Assembly: GCF_030436115.1 (NCBI RefSeq)
Contig: NZ_CP129407.1
Span: 149,165 to 213,164 of the forward strand
Direction: 5' to 3'
Length of the DNA: 64,000 bases
Origin: Borrelia sp. P9F1
Lineage (GTDB): Bacteria; Spirochaetota; Spirochaetia; Borreliales; Borreliaceae
How positions within the stretch are numbered: position 1 is the stretch's first letter; each line of letters begins with the position of its first letter. Below are positions 29,152 to 40,310 of this stretch, one piece after another. The notes under the pieces are model-generated. The model did no database searches, was not told the origin of the DNA, and saw only the letters and a program-made list of their open reading frames with translations. A program made the position numbers and the translations under genes.

Positions 29152-29775
29152 CTATGCATAAAGCAGAAGTAAATTCCTTTCTTTTTCGCCACTAATGAAT
29201 GATGGTTTTATCTCTATTTTTCTAAATAAGGATTCAATGGTCTCAATTTCAAACTTAACCTTATTAAGCCTTCCCTTATAGGCCATAATCAAACCTCTGT
29301 CTTTTAAGACTAATCTCAAAATATTTGCATATTCCCTTATATCCCTAAAAGCCCTAACTGTAACAAACTCATACTTACCCTTCTCTTCTTTAATATCATG
29401 CTCTAGTATCTCTACGTTGTTCATATCAAGCTCTATCTTCATCATTCTTAGAAAAGTAGCTCTTTTATTGCTACGATCAAGGAGAAAATACCTTCTATGC
29501 TTATCAAAAAGAGCCAAAACAATTCCCGGAAACCCTGCACCACTACCTACATCAAATACTTGATGAGGATTATTATCTATGACAACAGGCAGGCCAGACA
29601 AAGAATCCAATGCATGAAACAACACCGCTTCAAAATTTTTATCATTACTTGACACTAAATTAAGTCTGCCACTATACAATAATATTTTTTTGATATAAAT
29701 CCTTAACTTATCAATACTTTCTGAAGTAAAAGAAATCCCTAAATTTTTCAAAGTAGATTCAAAAAAACACATCAC
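29152..29775 (-). CDS. rsmG: 16S rRNA (guanine-527-N7)-methyltransferase
   Basis: 207 residues with the SAM-binding motif FDVGSGAGFPGIVLA (about residues 68-82), the RNKRATFLR segment and VTVRAF that mark RsmG/GidB. It methylates G527 in the 530 loop of 16S rRNA. The start overlaps the end of mnmG by four bases, a common mnmG-rsmG arrangement. The DNA between it and moxR carries no visible terminator, so the Bat operon may be an extension of the mnmE-mnmG-rsmG transcript. Confidence 0.94.
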   Translation of the reverse strand: MMCFFESTLKNLGISFTSESIDKLRIYIKKILLYSGRLNLVSSNDKNFEAVLFHALDSLSGLPVVIDNNPHQVFDVGSGAGFPGIVLALFDKHRRYFLLDRSNKRATFLRMMKIELDMNNVEILEHDIKEEKGKYEFVTVRAFRDIREYANILRLVLKDRGLIMAYKGRLNKVKFEIETIESLFRKIEIKPSFISGEKERNLLLLYA

Positions 29776-31634
29776 AGAGCCAACTTAGGTACTACCTTAT
29801 TTTTAGGGTTTGAGAAATATATAAGTAAAACTTGAATATCCGTATTCCTAATACCAGAAATTCTGCTGGCCTGAGCTAGGTTCGATGGCTTTATTTTGGC
29901 AAATTTTTCCCTTGCTTCTCTTGACAAGCCATCAACTTCATAGCTGAAATCAAGAGGCAATCTAATAAGCTCAAGATTGTCCATCTTCCTAATTAAGTCC
30001 CTCTGTCTATTAATATAACCTTCATACTTAATATCCAACTCAACCTGCTCAAGAATAACTCTTGAAAAATCAAGCCTAGAATCTATCTTAACAAGATCAT
30101 TTAAACTAATGCATGGATCTTTCAATATATGATAGAAATCTTTATGAATATGCTTCTTTAACTTCAAATCACTAGTTTCTCTGTCCCTAAGACGCCTCTG
30201 ACGCAAAAGTTCCTTAATTTCTTCTATTTTTTGTTCCTTTAAAAGATATGCAGAATACTTTTCCTCCTCAACCAATCCAATCTCGTACCCTAATCTCATT
30301 AACCGCTTATCACTAGTATCATGTCGCAAATTAAGCCTATGCTCAGCCCTTGAAGTAAACATCCTGTAAGGTTCCCCAGTCCCCTTAGTAACAAGATCAT
30401 CAATGAGTACGCCAATATAAGAACTCGTTCTTGCAAGTATAACTGGTTCTTTGTTCTGAATTTTGAGGGCTGCATTAATTCCAGCCATCAAACCCTGAGC
30501 TGCAGCTTCCTCATATCCCGAAGAACCATTAGTTTGTCCAGCAATAAAGAGACCCTCAACTCTTTTAGTTTCAAGACTTGCATAAAGCTCAATAGGATTA
30601 ACATAATCATACTCAACCGCATATCCAGGCCTTGTGATAACAGCATCCTCAAGACCGTTAATACTACGAATTAACTCTAACTGAATACCCTCGGGCAGCG
30701 AAGTACTTAACCCGTTAAGGTACATCTCCCCGGTATTTAACCCCTCAGGTTCAATAAATATTTGGTGCCTATCTTTATCTCTAAATTTTAATATCTTATC
30801 CTCAATTGAAGGACAATACCTAGGGCCATTTCCAACAATCTCCCCAGAATGAAGCGGTGAGAGATGCATATTATTGCTTATGATTTCATGGGTTTTACTA
30901 TTGGTATAAGTAATGTAACACGAGAGTTGAGACTTATCTACTAAATCATTTGAAAAAGAAAAAGGAATAATATCAGAATCTCCAAATTGAATCTCCGTTC
31001 TTGCAAAATCTACACTCCTTCTCTGTATTCTTGCAGAAGTCCCTGTCTTGAGTCTACCCATTTCAAATCCAAGGTCAGATAAAATATTCCTAAGTCCAAA
31101 AGTAGCAGGCTCAGATAGCCTTCCCATAGAAGCTTTGTAATTACCAATAAATATTTTGCCTCCAAGAAAAGTTCCAGTTGTAAGCACCACAACACGAGAT
31201 GTAAATTTATTTCCTCTTTCTGTAATGACTCCTTCAATCTTATTTTTCAAAGAATTAAGCAAAAAGTCACTAACATTATCTTGAAAAAGATCAAGATTAC
31301 TCTGGCCCTCCAATGTTTCCTTTGCCTTAACCTGATACATTAATTTATCGGCCTGAGCACGCGGAGCTTGTACCGCAGGTCCCCTACTCTTGTTTAGAAT
31401 TCTAAATTGAATCATGCTAAAATCAGTAATGCGTCCCATTTCTCCACCAAGAGCATCAATCTCTCGTACCATATTTCCCTTAGCAAGTCCACCAATTGCT
31501 GGATTACATGAAAGCTTTCCAATCGTATCCAGATTCTGAGTAATTAAAAGCGTCTTAAAATTTAATCTCGAAAGCGCAAGAGACGCCTCAATACCAGCAT
31601 GCCCCCCCCCAATCACAATAGCATCGAAATCCAT
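29772..31634 (-). CDS. mnmG: tRNA uridine-34 carboxymethylaminomethyl enzyme, FAD subunit
   Basis: MnmG (GidA) works with MnmE to install cmnm5 at wobble U34. The 620-residue protein begins with the FAD-binding GGGHAGIEAS motif and has LSCNPAIGGLAKG (containing the catalytic Cys), ARTEIQFGD and GYEEAAAQGLMAG. I chose ATG 31634: it is two bases after the mnmE stop and has GGGGAAGTAG upstream. The frame is open six codons further into mnmE, but that start has no ribosome-binding site. Immediately downstream of its partner gene mnmE. Confidence 0.96.
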   Translation of the reverse strand: MDFDAIVIGGGHAGIEASLALSRLNFKTLLITQNLDTIGKLSCNPAIGGLAKGNMVREIDALGGEMGRITDFSMIQFRILNKSRGPAVQAPRAQADKLMYQVKAKETLEGQSNLDLFQDNVSDFLLNSLKNKIEGVITERGNKFTSRVVVLTTGTFLGGKIFIGNYKASMGRLSEPATFGLRNILSDLGFEMGRLKTGTSARIQRRSVDFARTEIQFGDSDIIPFSFSNDLVDKSQLSCYITYTNSKTHEIISNNMHLSPLHSGEIVGNGPRYCPSIEDKILKFRDKDRHQIFIEPEGLNTGEMYLNGLSTSLPEGIQLELIRSINGLEDAVITRPGYAVEYDYVNPIELYASLETKRVEGLFIAGQTNGSSGYEEAAAQGLMAGINAALKIQNKEPVILARTSSYIGVLIDDLVTKGTGEPYRMFTSRAEHRLNLRHDTSDKRLMRLGYEIGLVEEEKYSAYLLKEQKIEEIKELLRQRRLRDRETSDLKLKKHIHKDFYHILKDPCISLNDLVKIDSRLDFSRVILEQVELDIKYEGYINRQRDLIRKMDNLELIRLPLDFSYEVDGLSREAREKFAKIKPSNLAQASRISGIRNTDIQVLLIYFSNPKNKVVPKLAL

Positions 31635-31636
31635 AT

Positions 31637-33031
31637 CTACTTCCCCAAACAAAAATTCTTAAACATATTGATAAGCACATCCTCATTAGTAACCTCACCC
31701 GTTACTTCACCTAAAAGGTTGAGAATCTCATAAACATCAAACGCCAACATATCATAACTTACATGTTTCTCAATTTTATCCAACAATTCAATAAGCAGAT
31801 TATAAGCACTCTTTAGAAGTTCTGCCTGACGACTTGAAGCAATCACAACGTCATAAGAATTAACATCAACATAACCAAAACATGTAAACGCCCTTATTTT
31901 ATCATAAAGAGAATCTATTCCAAACAAAGTCTTAGTACTAATTTTTACTAAGTTTAATGTATTTATACTACCTGAGTTAAGAAATTCAACTGTATGTTTA
32001 TCCTGTCTTAAATCCGCCTTATTTATAACAAAAAGAACCTTTGAACAATCTCCATAAGAATTAATGAAGTCTAAATCATCTTTCGTTAGCTTTATACTTG
32101 AATCGATAACATAAAGAACTAGGGACGCTTCCTCAATTAAAGAATTACTCCTATCCATACCCAGTTTCTCGATAAAATCTCCAGTCTCCCTAAACCCCGC
32201 TGTATCAAATACATTAAATAAAATTCCATCAAGCTCAAAACTTGCCTGAATATAATCTCTTGTAGTTCCTGCATAAGATGAAACTATAGCCCGATCCTCT
32301 TTAAGCAATAGATTAAAAAGAGAAGATTTACCCGCATTAACAGACCCAGCTAAAACCAACGTAATTCCATGATCCATCTTCTTTGAAATATCATAAGAAT
32401 CAATCAATAACTTAAGTTCGTCTTTACTTTTTAAAACAACCTCAAAAGGAATTACAACCTCGTTCTCACCTGTTTCATAGTCAAGATGAACACTAAGTGC
32501 TGATAGAAAGTTTAAAATATCTCCTTTTATTGAATCTATTTTAGAAAATAAAGAACCTGAAAGTTTATTAACAGAAAGAGCATGAATCTTATTCGTTTTA
32601 GCAAAAATTAGCTCATTGACTGCCTCTGCTTTAGTAAGATCAAGCTTACCAGCCAAAAAAGAACGAAGAGTAAACTCACCAGGTTCAGCCAACCTGAAAT
32701 CTACTTTTAAAAACAAATCTATAATTCTCCTTATTCCAATAGGAGAACCATGAGCCATAACCTCTATTGAATCTTGTCCAGTAAAACTTTTTGGTGCCCT
32801 GTAAAGACAAACCATAACTTCATCCAATTTTTCACAGGTCTCGTTATCCACTATGTATCCATAGTGGATGGTATTACCACACGCTCCAATAAGCCGATCA
32901 GGGGCCGAAAATATTTTAGAAAATTTCTCAATCGAAGAGATTCCACTACTACGAATCACACACAAAGCACTGCTCATAAAAGGTGTGGCAAGTGAAACAA
33001 TGTCATCATCTCTTTGAAAAAGCTTGCTCAT
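31637..33031 (-). CDS. mnmE: tRNA modification GTPase MnmE
   Basis: 464 residues. N-terminal folate-binding domain ([22 protein letters not shown]), helical domain, and the G domain inserted in it: G1 [14 protein letters not shown]3 DTAGFRET, G4 NKAD. It ends with the conserved C-terminal motif FCLGK, whose Cys is essential in E. coli MnmE. It opens the mnmE-mnmG-rsmG operon and is divergent from the flagellar operon at 33171. Confidence 0.96.
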   Translation of the reverse strand: MSKLFQRDDDIVSLATPFMSSALCVIRSSGISSIEKFSKIFSAPDRLIGACGNTIHYGYIVDNETCEKLDEVMVCLYRAPKSFTGQDSIEVMAHGSPIGIRRIIDLFLKVDFRLAEPGEFTLRSFLAGKLDLTKAEAVNELIFAKTNKIHALSVNKLSGSLFSKIDSIKGDILNFLSALSVHLDYETGENEVVIPFEVVLKSKDELKLLIDSYDISKKMDHGITLVLAGSVNAGKSSLFNLLLKEDRAIVSSYAGTTRDYIQASFELDGILFNVFDTAGFRETGDFIEKLGMDRSNSLIEEASLVLYVIDSSIKLTKDDLDFINSYGDCSKVLFVINKADLRQDKHTVEFLNSGSINTLNLVKISTKTLFGIDSLYDKIRAFTCFGYVDVNSYDVVIASSRQAELLKSAYNLLIELLDKIEKHVSYDMLAFDVYEILNLLGEVTGEVTNEDVLINMFKNFCLGK

Positions 33032-33128
33032 AAAACTTAGGACAAATTATACCATAGCGTAAAAAACTAAAACATCGAACCATAGTAATACTTCTTAAAT
33101 TATTAAACCTTTTAAACTTAAAATTAAT

Positions 33129-33157
33129 TTGTAAATCTTGTTAATTTAGTTTACAAT
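33129..33157 (+). promoter_or_regulatory. Sigma-70-type promoter for the flgN-csrA operon
   Basis: TTGTAA (33129-33134), 17-bp spacer, TACAAT (33152-33157). The predicted start is near 33164, only about seven bases before the flgN ATG, so the leader would hold just the GTAGG. No sigma-28 type element (TAAA-N15-GCCGATAA) is seen. Confidence 0.6.
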
Positions 33158-33170
33158 TTGAGCCTGTAGG

Positions 33171-33665
33171 ATGAAAATTAAACTAGAAACTGAGTTAAAA
33201 GATACTCTAGAGGAACAGGTTGTTTTAGTAGAAGGTATTCATTCCTTGTGTCTAGACATAAAGAAATACCTTGATGAGAAAAATGAAGCACTACTTAGGG
33301 AATCGGTGAACAAGACCAGTGTTTACCTTAACAAGTTCAAGGACATAGAGGGGAAGAGAGATAGAATTTGGAAAGAATTTACAGGGCATGAAAAATTCGA
33401 ATCAACCTATATAGCAATAGAAAAGTTGTGTGTGGTTTATAAAAAAGAGATATATAATTACTCTCATCGATTGAGGATGGGGATGATAAATATTAAAAAC
33501 CTGAATTATTTAATATCGAGTTATGTGGAAACATCGCTTGGTATGCTGGATTTGATATTCAAAGATGCTCGTGAAAGTGTCGGGAGTAGCACTTACAGAA
33601 GTCCTTATGGACCTAGAAGCGGGAGCCTAAATGAAGCGTCTATTTTAATAAATAAAAAACTTTAA
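33171..33665 (+). CDS. flgN: FlgN-like flagellar export chaperone
   Basis: A 164-residue, all-helical, Lys/Glu-rich cytoplasmic protein directly before flgK and flgL. FlgN chaperones bind the C-termini of FlgK and FlgL and deliver them to the flagellar export gate. Sequence similarity is weak in this family; the assignment rests on size, helical profile and position. The ATG follows GTAGG; flgK starts ten bases after its stop. Confidence 0.75.
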   Translation: MKIKLETELKDTLEEQVVLVEGIHSLCLDIKKYLDEKNEALLRESVNKTSVYLNKFKDIEGKRDRIWKEFTGHEKFESTYIAIEKLCVVYKKEIYNYSHRLRMGMINIKNLNYLISSYVETSLGMLDLIFKDARESVGSSTYRSPYGPRSGSLNEASILINKKL

Positions 33666-33675
33666 GGAGTCTAGA

Positions 33676-35559
33676 ATGGATTCGACATTCTCAGGAATAG
33701 AAATTGGAAAGAGGGGTTTGTTCGCCCACAGGGATGCTATGAACACAACCGGACATAACTTGACTAACGCATCAAAACCCGGATATTCAAAGCAGAGAAT
33801 CATAATGAAAACCGAGATGCCAATTTATGCCCCCCATCTAAATAGAGCGCAAAAAGCTGGTCAACTGGGTCAAGGGATAATGGTTCAATCTATTGAAAGA
33901 ATGAGAGATGAGCTGCTAGACGTACGAATAATTGAAGAATCGCACCGACTTGGGTATTGGACCTCAAGGAATAAATTCATTTCTTTGCTTGAGAATATTT
34001 ACAACGAACCGGAAGAGCAATCAATCAGAAGAAGACTAAATGACTTTTGGGAAGGTTGGCAGGATTTGTCAAGGCAACCTCAAGGGTTAGCTGAAAGAAA
34101 TATTATCTTGGAAAGGGGGAAATCTTTTGCAGAAGTAGTCAAGAATAGATTTCATTCCCTTGAGCGCATATATATAATGGCGAATGATGAAGTAAAGATT
34201 ACTACCGAAGAAATAAACAATTATCTCAGAAACATTGGTGAGCTTAATAGGCAGATTAAGAAAGCAATTGCAATGAAAGATCATCCCAATGATTTATTAG
34301 ATGCTAGAGATTTGATAGTTGACAAGCTAAGCAGCCTTATTGGTGTATCAATAGGAAATAAACAGGACCCCGATGAATTCTTAATTCACACAGAAGGAAA
34401 ACACCTTGTTCAAGGTACGATTGTGAACGAATTCACATTAGAAGCCTCTAACGGTCCTACTAGAACCAAATGGAATGTCTTATGGAGAAATGGAGAGTTA
34501 GCTAATATCGACACGGGAAAGTTGGGCGCTCTCATTAATGCAAGGGACAACGAAATTAAAAATGAGATCAATGAGCTAGACAACATGGCAGTTAACGTTA
34601 CGGAACTCATTAATGAAATTCATATCTCAGGACATGGACTTGATAAAAGGAATGGGAGAGCTTTTTTTGACCAAATATATGAATTAACAGATGAGCGTGG
34701 GCGTTATGACAGCAATGGGGATGGTCAATTTGATTCTGTGCATCTTTTTAAAATAAACGGTACAAATGAAATCTTTCCAGAAGAAAAACTTGGATTTTCA
34801 GGAATTTTGAGATTTGAAGTAGCAAACAAAAACGAATTTGTAGAGATAGCGTATAATGCAACAGACACTGTTCAGGACGTAATAAATAAAATAAACAACT
34901 CTAATGCACAAGTCACCGCAAGAATCAATACAGAAGGAAAGTTTGAAATTAAAGCCGTCAAAGAGGAAGACAAGGAAAACGCTGTGTTTAGAATTAGGCA
35001 CATTGAAGATTCAGGACTATTTTTAACAGGATACACGGGGATTTTAAACGCATCGGGTGCTGGAGGTGCTTATAATTATCAAAATATTAATACGACCGAT
35101 CAGCTAAAGAATACATCTGGGTATTCTGTCTCTCCTTTAAAAAACCCATCGGCATGGCTTAAGGTGGCTAAAGAACTTGTAGAGGATCCATCGAAGATTG
35201 TAGCAAATCTTAGGAACCCTACGAACGATATCGCTATTGGAGATAATGAGGCGGCATTACGTATCGCATCTTTTGTAAGCTCGCCCATCATGATTGGAAA
35301 AAATTTAACATTAAATGACTATTTTGCAAATACGGCGTCTAACATTGCAATAAAGGGACAAATAGCGGAAGTTACAAAAACTAGTCAAACACAAATACTT
35401 AAGGATCTAACTGATCTAAGGCTATCAATTTCCGGCGTTAATGAAAATGAGGAACTGACCAATATGATAGAATTTCAACAAGCCTTCATTGCTGCGAGCA
35501 AGTTTATTGTTGTTTCTACAGAATTAATAGACACGATAATTAATAAAATGGGAGTGTGA
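33676..35559 (+). CDS. flgK: Flagellar hook-filament junction protein FlgK (HAP1)
   Basis: 627 residues. The N-terminal D0 region [20 protein letters not shown] and [19 protein letters not shown] is the classic FlgK signature (ANNxxNxxTxGYxRQ type), and the C-terminus ([19 protein letters not shown]) has the matching helical D0 partner. FlgK and FlgL join the hook to the filament in the periplasm. AAGGAG seven bases before the ATG. Second gene of the flgN-flgK-flgL-fliW-csrA operon. Confidence 0.96.
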   Translation: MDSTFSGIEIGKRGLFAHRDAMNTTGHNLTNASKPGYSKQRIIMKTEMPIYAPHLNRAQKAGQLGQGIMVQSIERMRDELLDVRIIEESHRLGYWTSRNKFISLLENIYNEPEEQSIRRRLNDFWEGWQDLSRQPQGLAERNIILERGKSFAEVVKNRFHSLERIYIMANDEVKITTEEINNYLRNIGELNRQIKKAIAMKDHPNDLLDARDLIVDKLSSLIGVSIGNKQDPDEFLIHTEGKHLVQGTIVNEFTLEASNGPTRTKWNVLWRNGELANIDTGKLGALINARDNEIKNEINELDNMAVNVTELINEIHISGHGLDKRNGRAFFDQIYELTDERGRYDSNGDGQFDSVHLFKINGTNEIFPEEKLGFSGILRFEVANKNEFVEIAYNATDTVQDVINKINNSNAQVTARINTEGKFEIKAVKEEDKENAVFRIRHIEDSGLFLTGYTGILNASGAGGAYNYQNINTTDQLKNTSGYSVSPLKNPSAWLKVAKELVEDPSKIVANLRNPTNDIAIGDNEAALRIASFVSSPIMIGKNLTLNDYFANTASNIAIKGQIAEVTKTSQTQILKDLTDLRLSISGVNENEELTNMIEFQQAFIAASKFIVVSTELIDTIINKMGV

Positions 35560-35560
35560 C

Positions 35561-36832
35561 ATGATCAACAGGGTAAGCCATCCTTTAACATATGATAATT
35601 TAAAATCGTCTTCGACGGAGCAAGAAGTAAAGATAACGAAGCTTTTGGAAAGCTTGAACAGAGGCGGGAAAAGAATTGGAAGCTTGAGAGATGATCCTAC
35701 AGGAGTCACTCATGCCATAAGAATAGATAGCGATGTTTTCAAACTTAACACTTACATAAAAAACATCAATAGCTCTAAAGGGAAGCTTAGATATACGGAA
35801 GGATATTTGCAATCTTTGTTAAACATCTTAACTCGTGCGAAAGAGATAACTGTTCAAGGAGCCAGTGGAACTTATGGTCCTGATGATAAGAGGATAATAG
35901 CTAAAGAAATAAATGCAATTCTTGAAGATGTTATTGCAATCGCTAATGTAAAGGGTTCAGACGGATATAGTATTTTTGCAGGAACTAAAATTGATGCTGA
36001 AGCTTTTAAAGTAACTAGAGAAAATAGGGTGAATAATCTTACTCAAGATAGAGAAGCTCCTCAAATAATAAGAATAGATTACAATGGCAATCAAGCAGAA
36101 AAAGAAATGGAAATATATAATGGGGTTTATATTTCAACCAATTATCCTGGGAATGAAGTGTTTTTTTCACAAAATCACCATATAATATCATCAACAAATA
36201 TCAATGGATTTGTTGTAAAAGAAAATACAAAAATTTATATTGACAATGTTGAGATAGCTTTAGTGGCGGGTGATACAGCTGCTGATATTATTGCTAAAAT
36301 TAATGAGTCATCTGCTCCTGTTGAAGCCAGTCTTAATCGAATTTTAAACTCGATTGCAATACAAACAACTACACCACACCAAATATGGATGGCAGAAGAA
36401 GGCTCAACTGTACTGCAAGATCTTGGTATTATTACCACAAATAATGATACTAAATCCCCTCCTTACAATATTGCAGGGAATTCTGAAGTTAGAAGCAGAT
36501 CTATTTTTGATACCTTAATTGAATTGAGAGATAATTTAGAAGAAAACAGAGAAGAGCTTATTGGAAGCAGGAGCTTAGCCGAAATTGATGAAAGTTTAAA
36601 TAAAATCCTTACGACAATAGCCGACCTTGGGGCTAAGGAGAATAGACTTGATTCCAGTTATGAAAGAATTAGCAAAGAAGTAATGGATATGAAAGACGAT
36701 ATGGTTAAATATACTGACCTTGATGTGACAAAAGCAATAACAGATCTTAATATGGCAAGTCTAGCTTATCAAGTATCTTTAGGGGTTTCTGCGAGGATAA
36801 TGCAAACGACTTTATTAGACTTTCTAAAATAA
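35561..36832 (+). CDS. flgL: Flagellar hook-filament junction protein FlgL (HAP3)
   Basis: 423 residues with the flagellin-like N-terminus ([36 protein letters not shown]) and C-terminal helical region ([37 protein letters not shown]) that pair to form the D0/D1 core. It forms the distal ring of the hook-filament junction. It begins one base after the flgK stop, with GGGAG in the end of flgK as ribosome-binding site, so the two are translationally coupled. Confidence 0.96.
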   Translation: MINRVSHPLTYDNLKSSSTEQEVKITKLLESLNRGGKRIGSLRDDPTGVTHAIRIDSDVFKLNTYIKNINSSKGKLRYTEGYLQSLLNILTRAKEITVQGASGTYGPDDKRIIAKEINAILEDVIAIANVKGSDGYSIFAGTKIDAEAFKVTRENRVNNLTQDREAPQIIRIDYNGNQAEKEMEIYNGVYISTNYPGNEVFFSQNHHIISSTNINGFVVKENTKIYIDNVEIALVAGDTAADIIAKINESSAPVEASLNRILNSIAIQTTTPHQIWMAEEGSTVLQDLGIITTNNDTKSPPYNIAGNSEVRSRSIFDTLIELRDNLEENREELIGSRSLAEIDESLNKILTTIADLGAKENRLDSSYERISKEVMDMKDDMVKYTDLDVTKAITDLNMASLAYQVSLGVSARIMQTTLLDFLK

Positions 36833-36833
36833 A

Positions 36834-37235
36834 ATGACAGATGGAAATAATATAAAGTTTAAATTTCCCGAAGGAATATTGGGGTTTGAGGATATTAAGG
36901 AGTTTATCATTAAAGACTCTGAGCACAAGCCCTTCTCGATTATGCAGTCAGTAGATGGCGAGATCAGTTTTTTAGTAACATCTCCCTTTAACTTTCTGGA
37001 GGGGTATTCGCCCAATATACAGGAGGAAGATTGGGAAGATATTGAGGCAGAGCATGAGGATGAAAGGGTAATACTTTGTATAATAAATATGTATGTCGAA
37101 AACTATAAGAACATCACAGCAAACTTGAAAGCTCCCATCATATTAAACAAAAAAAAACTAATTGGGAAGCAAGCCATATCTACAAATGAAGAGCATTATC
37201 TCAGATACAGAGTCTTTAAGGAAGAGTCATGCTAG
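36834..37235 (+). CDS. fliW: Flagellar assembly factor FliW
   Basis: 133 residues of the FliW family ([40 protein letters not shown], near the N-terminus). FliW binds flagellin and, when freed, inhibits CsrA, linking flagellin export to translation. The ATG is one base after the flgL stop and no Shine-Dalgarno is visible (TTTCTAAAATAAA before it), so translation probably depends on coupling with flgL. Its 3' end overlaps csrA by seven bases, which ties the antagonist and its target to one message. Confidence 0.95.
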   Translation: MTDGNNIKFKFPEGILGFEDIKEFIIKDSEHKPFSIMQSVDGEISFLVTSPFNFLEGYSPNIQEEDWEDIEAEHEDERVILCIINMYVENYKNITANLKAPIILNKKKLIGKQAISTNEEHYLRYRVFKEESC

Positions 37236-37480
37236 TTTTGTCAAGAAAGGTAAACGAAAGCATAAAAATAGACTCTAATATTGAAGTTTCAATACTTGAA
37301 ATAAAAAAAGACAGTGTTAAAATAGCAATAAAAGCACCCGAAGAGATTAAAATATTTAGATCTGAAGTTTACGATATCATTAAAGAGGAAAACAGAAAGT
37401 CACTCCTGCAAGACAAGCACAGTATAAGTAAGAGTATGCATAAAATCAAGAGTTTATTTGATTATTTTATTAAAGAGTGA
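37229..37480 (+). CDS. csrA: Carbon storage regulator CsrA
   Basis: 83 residues. The N-terminal [15 protein letters not shown] and the [22 protein letters not shown] core are the CsrA RNA-binding fold, with the conserved R6 and the Arg/Glu positions in RSEVYDII that contact GGA motifs; the C-terminal ~20 residues extend beyond the E. coli protein (61 aa), as in other FliW-regulated CsrA proteins. GGAAGAG before the ATG lies within fliW. The end overlaps the convergent tsaB by 19 bases. Confidence 0.96.
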   Translation: MLVLSRKVNESIKIDSNIEVSILEIKKDSVKIAIKAPEEIKIFRSEVYDIIKEENRKSLLQDKHSISKSMHKIKSLFDYFIKE

Positions 37481-38127
37481 TTGATTTCTGCATCGCTCCT
37501 TCTTGCGTAAAAAGGGCCTGACAAGATACCGTCCCCTTGTTTGCTTTCCATATACTTACACCTACCAAGCTCTGTCAAGACCGCACCAAAAGAGTCCATA
37601 TCACTAACGATATTATATTTGCTTTTAAGCTTCTCATAAACAAATTCAATTCCGTTTCCAATGATAATTAAATTAGAATCAAACTTTTCTAAATATTCAA
37701 ATAATTCTTCTTCAGAGAAACAAAAAACCCCATCACGCAATTTAGAACAGCTATAATAGCCCAAAAAATACCTACCTGCAGTAAAACTCAAAGTAACCAC
37801 CACTTCCGATCTTTCACGTACCATGTGTGCAAAAACATCAAAAGTAGGAATATTCGCAAAAGGAATATCAAGCCCTAATGAGAGGCCCTTAACAAAACTC
37901 AAGCTAACTCTTAAACCCGTAAAAGAACCAGGACCAGAAGAATTAATAATTAAATCAAGTTTATCAAGATCAACTTGATTCTTTAATATAAAGTCGTTGA
38001 ATATTTTTGGAACATTAAGGTTAAAACCGTCCCTGTCTTTTTCTAAAAGCAGATATAAAACCTCATCATTCGTTTTAAAATAAACTAACAAGGACTTATA
38101 TGAATAATCAAACGCAAGAGTATTCAT
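37462..38127 (-). CDS. tsaB: tRNA threonylcarbamoyladenosine protein TsaB
   Basis: 221 residues of the YeaZ/TsaB family, an ASKHA-fold scaffold for t6A37 synthesis with TsaD and TsaE. Recognisable parts are [14 protein letters not shown] at the N-terminus and [20 protein letters not shown] (about residues 62-81), the family signature. It starts 20 bases inside the end of tsaE, as expected for a tsaE-tsaB pair. Confidence 0.92.
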   Translation of the reverse strand: MNTLAFDYSYKSLLVYFKTNDEVLYLLLEKDRDGFNLNVPKIFNDFILKNQVDLDKLDLIINSSGPGSFTGLRVSLSFVKGLSLGLDIPFANIPTFDVFAHMVRERSEVVVTLSFTAGRYFLGYYSCSKLRDGVFCFSEEELFEYLEKFDSNLIIIGNGIEFVYEKLKSKYNIVSDMDSFGAVLTELGRCKYMESKQGDGILSGPFYARRSDAEINHSLIK

Positions 38128-38536
38128 CGCTAATTTCTAAAACCCTAGTAGTTTCTTGTATTTTAAACTTTAAAAATACTAATCTGCTTTTGGGCAAAAT
38201 ATCAAGAATAATATCTGGCCACTCGACAGCTATTATAGCCGAAATATCTAATAAAAGCTCCATCCCACCAATAAGTTCAAACTCCTCTAAACTATTTAGA
38301 CGATATAGATCAATATGATAAAAATTAAAATTCGCAAACTCATAAACATTAATAACATTATAAGTCGGACTTGCGAAATAAGAAACAGAAAGGTTTAAAG
38401 CCAACCCTTTTAAAAATGTCGTCTTCCCGGCCCCCATGCTACCACAAAGGGCAAAAACCCTACCAATAGGCAAAGGATTAAAAAAAGACCTAGAAAAGTC
38501 TACCATTTTTTCCTCTGACTTGAAAGACAAAATCAA
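38108..38536 (-). CDS. tsaE: tRNA threonylcarbamoyladenosine ATPase TsaE
   Basis: 142 residues with the P-loop CGSMGAGKTTFLKGL (about residues 31-45), FASPTYNVINVYE, YHIDLYRL and VEWPD, all characteristic of TsaE/YjeE. It hydrolyses ATP to drive turnover of the TsaB-TsaD complex. It overlaps the upstream 86-codon gene by four bases and tsaB by 20. Confidence 0.94.
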   Translation of the reverse strand: MILSFKSEEKMVDFSRSFFNPLPIGRVFALCGSMGAGKTTFLKGLALNLSVSYFASPTYNVINVYEFANFNFYHIDLYRLNSLEEFELIGGMELLLDISAIIAVEWPDIILDILPKSRLVFLKFKIQETTRVLEISDEYSCV

Positions 38537-38793
38537 GGGAGCTCACCCTCCACATCAATCTCGATTATATGCCTTTTTATTGCAATCATTAAACTGAGCA
38601 CAGGGTAATCCAAAGGATCTAGGAAGTCAATAGTTATATGTTTTTCACCCAAAGGAGTTGTTTCTATCGTAAACTTAATCCGCTTAGTCTCACTAGACCC
38701 CTTATACTTATAAAGGACATCAGCAAAATACACATTCCTGTAATAGATATAACTGTCTTGTTTTTCAATATTTTCAAGAGAAATAAATTGCAC
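38533..38793 (-). CDS. Hypothetical 86-residue protein upstream of tsaE
   Basis: A small acidic-basic mixed protein (MQFISLENIEKQDSYIYYRN ... KRHIIEIDVEGELP) without signal or membrane segment; predicted beta strands in the middle (RIKFTIETTPLGEKHITIDF). Its TGA overlaps the tsaE start by four bases, so it is the first gene of this operon. No family recognised. Confidence 0.7.
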   Translation of the reverse strand: MQFISLENIEKQDSYIYYRNVYFADVLYKYKGSSETKRIKFTIETTPLGEKHITIDFLDPLDYPVLSLMIAIKRHIIEIDVEGELP

Positions 38794-38996
38794 AATAACA
38801 ACCCTTCAAATTAAATCCCAAGAAGCCAACACAGAAACATCTTATTTAGCGCTATTTTACAAGATGGAACTCTCATTCTTAACCTCTGATTAGCATTAAG
38901 CGATCATCAATTAAAAAAATACTCAAATTCCCAATTTTAGTGAGATGTCGCAAAAAATAACTCTAATTCCTATAATTGAACTCCTCAGGAACTTCT

Positions 38997-39344
38997 TTAA
39001 TTCTTTACTTCGTATACTATCTTTTTAAAGGTCTCCATATCCTCAATTGCCAAATTAGACAAAATCTTTCTATTAAGCCTAATATCAGCCTTTCTTAAAC
39101 CTTCAACAAACCTAGAATAGCTAATCTCCATACCTGTCAGGGCAGCAGAAATTCTTGCAATCCACAAACTTCTAAAATCTCTCTTCCTAGTCTTCCTATC
39201 CCTAGTAGCATACATCATCCCCTTGCGAAGAGTATCCTTAGCCTTCTTGTAATTACTCTTCTTGGTTCCCCAAAACCCTTTGGTTTGCTTTAGAATCCTC
39301 CTTCGTCTGGCAACATGAACCGCCCCGTTCTTAACTCTAGCCAT
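38997..39344 (-). CDS. rplT: Ribosomal protein L20
   Basis: 115 residues, highly basic, with the L20 N-terminus (MARVKNGAVHVARRRRILKQ, GFWGTKKSNYKKAKDTL) and the globular C-terminal domain. L20 is needed for early 50S assembly and is the autoregulator of infC-rpmI-rplT in several bacteria. Last gene of that operon, 21 bases after rpmI. The 200-bp stretch to its right boundary partner at 38794 shows no gene. Confidence 0.97.
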   Translation of the reverse strand: MARVKNGAVHVARRRRILKQTKGFWGTKKSNYKKAKDTLRKGMMYATRDRKTRKRDFRSLWIARISAALTGMEISYSRFVEGLRKADIRLNRKILSNLAIEDMETFKKIVYEVKN

Positions 39345-39365
39345 ATAATCTCCTCAAATCAAACA

Positions 39366-39563
39366 TTAAGCATAAGGCAACAAGGTCTTAATCCTCTTAA
39401 CCTCAGAACTCGAAAGCACACCCGATTTACCCAAGTGCCTCTTCCTCTTGGAGGACTTCTTTGTCAAGATATGCCTCAAATCTTGCTTCTTATACTTCAC
39501 TTTTCCCTTAGCAGTAAAAGAATATCTCTTACTAGCACTCTTACGCGTCTTCATCTTTGACAT
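39366..39563 (-). CDS. rpmI: Ribosomal protein L35
   Basis: 65 residues, very basic ([40 protein letters not shown]), full L35 length. Middle gene of infC-rpmI-rplT, 16 bases after infC, with GGAGA upstream of its ATG. Confidence 0.96.
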   Translation of the reverse strand: MSKMKTRKSASKRYSFTAKGKVKYKKQDLRHILTKKSSKRKRHLGKSGVLSSSEVKRIKTLLPYA

Positions 39564-39579
39564 TCATATCTCCTATCAC

Positions 39580-40134
39580 TTACTTCCTAGACTTAGGTGC
39601 AACAACCAAAAACATCGTCTTGCCCTCCATCTTAGCTGGCGATTCTAAATTATAATTAACATCCCCAACCCTCTCAAGCACACTATCCAAAATCCCATAC
39701 CCCAAATGAGTATGTGCAAGCTCACGACCCCTAAACCTTATAGTAACCTTTACCTTATTACCCTCTTTAAGAAACCCCAAAACATTCCTAGACTTAAAAT
39801 CAAGATCATGAGTATCTATTTTCGGCTGCATCCTAACCTCTTTAAGCTTAATTACCCTTTGACTCTTCTTCTGTTCCTTTTGCCTCTTCTCCTGATGGAA
39901 TTTATACTTCCCATAATCAATTATCTTACACACCGGAGGCAACACATTCGGAGAAACTTCAACCAAATCAAGCTCAGCCTCGCGAGCGCGTCTAATGGCC
40001 TCATCAATTGGTAAAACAGACTGAGTCCCATCTTCAAAAACAACCCTCACCTCACTAGCCTTAATTTTATGGTTAATTTTTAACTCACGATCTCCCGCTT
40101 TAACTCTATCCCTATTGGAACTCCTATTTATCAT
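39580..40134 (-). CDS. infC: Translation initiation factor IF-3
   Basis: 184 residues with the IF-3 N-domain ([38 protein letters not shown]), the linker [14 protein letters not shown] and the C-domain ([17 protein letters not shown]). It has ~20 extra N-terminal residues compared with E. coli. I use ATG 40134, although the nearest AGGAG is 14 bases away; E. coli infC uses a rare AUU start for autoregulation and the weak spacing here could serve the same end (inference). Confidence 0.95.
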   Translation of the reverse strand: MINRSSNRDRVKAGDRELKINHKIKASEVRVVFEDGTQSVLPIDEAIRRAREAELDLVEVSPNVLPPVCKIIDYGKYKFHQEKRQKEQKKSQRVIKLKEVRMQPKIDTHDLDFKSRNVLGFLKEGNKVKVTIRFRGRELAHTHLGYGILDSVLERVGDVNYNLESPAKMEGKTMFLVVAPKSRK

Positions 40135-40264
40135 CTAAAAATACATACTCCTAAAATGACACTAATCACTGATTAATTCTAATATACCTTCATAAAAAAG
40201 TAAATTACAATACATTTCCATTTAAACAAAATAACAAAAAGTATTTTGCAAACAATCCAAAATC

Positions 40265-40306
40265 AATTGATTAATGGATAATTTAAATTGATTAATGGAT
40301 AATTTA
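40265..40306 (+). repeat. Perfect 21-bp tandem repeat
   Basis: Two identical copies of a 21-bp unit (AATTGATTAATGG then ATAATTTA) at 40265-40285 and 40286-40306, just upstream of the gene at 40326. The second copy provides a possible TTGATT -35 element for the TAGAAT at 40311-40316. Confidence 0.85.
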
Positions 40307-40310
40307 AGAG

